DNA of 5,640 nucleotides from positions 1 through 5,640 of the forward strand of contig WRCU01000115.1 in assembly GCA_009783805.1 (NCBI GenBank), given 5' to 3'. The stretch comes from Oscillospiraceae bacterium. GTDB lineage: Bacteria > Bacillota > Clostridia > WRCU01. The first letter of the stretch is position 1; every line of letters starts with the position of its first letter. Below are positions 5,072 through 5,640 of this stretch, piece by piece. The notes below the pieces were generated by a model, which worked only from the letters and a program-made list of their open reading frames with translations, was not told the origin of the DNA and did not search any database. A program made the position numbers and the translations under genes.

Positions 5072-5640
5072 ATGGGGTCCGTCGTCAGGTATCTGGACGA
5101 GACCGCGGGGCGCCGCCCCGACAAGGTCGCGTTCACTGACCAGGACAGGTCGGTGACGTTCGGCGGGCTTAGGGGCGCGGCCTTGGCCTTGGCCGCCCAC
5201 ATCGCTGCCTCGGTCCCGGACCCGGCGCCGGATGGGTGCGGCGGGTGGGCCGGACCCGGGGGCGGGCAAGGACCCGGACGCGCCTCGGGCCCCATCCTGA
5301 TCGCAATGGAAAAAAGCGTCGACGCTATCGCCGCCTTCATGGGCGCGCTTTATTGCGGTGACTTCTACTGCCCGGTGGACCTGGGCTTGCCCGACATGAG
5401 GATAGGCAGCATCGTCCGAACGCTGGAGCCTGCCATGGTGATCGCCGACCGTTCGGCCGTGGGCAGGATGGAGGGGATAGTCGGGTCCGCGGGCCTCCGG
5501 GTCCCGGTCATGGGATACGGGGGCGGGGCGCCCGGGGGTTCGGGCGACGGCGCCGGCGACCTATCGGGTGCGGGTCAGGGGGAAAGGGAGGCGAAGAGGC
5601 GCCGGGAGCGGGTCATAAGCTCCGACCCCGCCTACGTGAA
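5072..5640 (+). CDS. Adenylation (AMP-forming) enzyme, N-terminal part, cut by the window end
   Basis: The first 189 residues and two bases of the next codon are visible. The frame is open from ATG 5072, 6 nt after the carrier-protein stop; GGCCGG just before it is a weak ribosome site, fitting translational coupling. Family marks are RPDKVAFTDQDRSVTFGGL (15-33), the strand PILIAMEKSVDAIAAFMGALYCG (74-96), YCPVDLGLPDMRIGSIV (99-115, the A2-like block) and DPAYV (185-189). The last is where the ATP-binding core TSGSTG normally follows, so that core should lie just past the edge. It is therefore an ANL-superfamily enzyme that activates an amino or carboxylic acid as its adenylate and passes it to a carrier thiol, presumably that of the neighbouring protein. 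The substrate pocket is outside the window, so specificity cannot be predicted. Gly/Pro-rich inserts at 48-73 and 149-173 are unusual. It could be a stand-alone enzyme (DltA-like) or the first domain of a larger synthetase. Confidence 0.9.
   Translation, partial: MGSVVRYLDETAGRRPDKVAFTDQDRSVTFGGLRGAALALAAHIAASVPDPAPDGCGGWAGPGGGQGPGRASGPILIAMEKSVDAIAAFMGALYCGDFYCPVDLGLPDMRIGSIVRTLEPAMVIADRSAVGRMEGIVGSAGLRVPVMGYGGGAPGGSGDGAGDLSGAGQGEREAKRRRERVISSDPAYV
5213..5290 (+). repeat. Gly/Pro-rich low-complexity insert 1 in the adenylation enzyme
   Basis: Residues 48-73 are mostly Gly, Pro, Ala and Asp and separate two recognisable blocks of the N-terminal subdomain. The coding strand has G-tracts at 5234-5236, 5243-5245, 5247-5249, 5258-5262 and 5264-5266. 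Any choice of four needs the 8-nt loop, so this is only a near-canonical quadruplex pattern. Confidence 0.55.
5516..5590 (+). repeat. Gly-rich low-complexity insert 2 in the adenylation enzyme
   Basis: Residues 149-173 (Gly, Ser, Ala, Asp) lie between the A2-like block and the expected ATP-binding core. The coding strand carries a canonical quadruplex pattern: 5519-5523, 5525-5528, 5534-5538 and 5542-5544, with loops of 1, 5 and 3 nt. The following residues 171-180 are strongly charged (ER, KRRRER). Confidence 0.55.

Noticed and set aside
4804..5340. A 178-codon - strand open frame across the carrier-protein and adenylation genes
   Set aside because: It is antisense to a clear carrier protein with its phosphopantetheine motif and to the start of the adenylation enzyme; its product looks like random GC-rich translation.
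1..5640. tRNA, rRNA, CRISPR arrays, insertion sequences, attachment sites
   Set aside because: I looked for cloverleaf ends, regularly spaced direct repeats, and transposase motifs with terminal inverted repeats, and saw none.

Overview
The window is dense, very GC-rich coding DNA (five protein genes, about 95% coding) with one sharply AT-rich island at about 4683-4716. Despite the GC content, the genes use AGG (Arg) and ATA (Ile) often. The ribosome-binding sites are of GGGGTG/GGGGGG type, about 4 nt before the start codon, and the AT island contains a TTTATATA-like box. This combination suggests an anaerobic archaeon, perhaps of the Thermoplasmata/Methanomassiliicoccales kind. A high-GC anaerobic bacterium such as a coriobacterium is a real alternative, and I hold the archaeal reading only at about 55%. 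The glycyl radical enzyme, which is destroyed by oxygen when activated, makes an anaerobic lifestyle likely.

Layout from left to right: (1) The 3' part of an ABC exporter half-transporter, with membrane domain fused to ATPase, on the + strand and ending at 1352. (2) Convergent with it, and overlapping it by 26 bp, a complete glycyl radical enzyme (GRE) of the GCxE dehydratase/lyase/decarboxylase type on the - strand. (3) Upstream of the GRE on the same strand, after a 91-bp gap with a perfect GC hairpin, a complete Gfo/Idh/MocA-family NAD(P)-dependent oxidoreductase. (4) A 165-bp divergent intergenic region with the AT-rich promoter island and two small palindromes. (5) On the + strand, a 76-residue phosphopantetheine carrier protein, followed 6 nt later by (6) the N-terminal part of an amino-acid/acyl adenylation enzyme, cut by the window end just before its core ATP-binding motif.

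Two divergent transcription units therefore probably share one control region. One is oxidoreductase plus GRE, a pair suited to oxidising and then radically eliminating from, or cleaving, a polyol-, sugar- or amino-acid-like substrate. The other is carrier protein plus adenylating enzyme, the minimal loading module of nonribosomal-peptide or DltA/DltC-like chemistry. With an exporter next door, the locus could be a small anaerobic biosynthetic cluster. A catabolic pair that simply neighbours an unrelated carrier-protein operon is equally compatible with the sequence. No GRE-activating radical SAM enzyme is visible; it must lie outside the window if the GRE works. A further oddity is that the Gly/Pro-rich low-complexity inserts in the GRE and the adenylation enzyme are encoded by G-tracts that form, or nearly form, G-quadruplex motifs on the coding strand.
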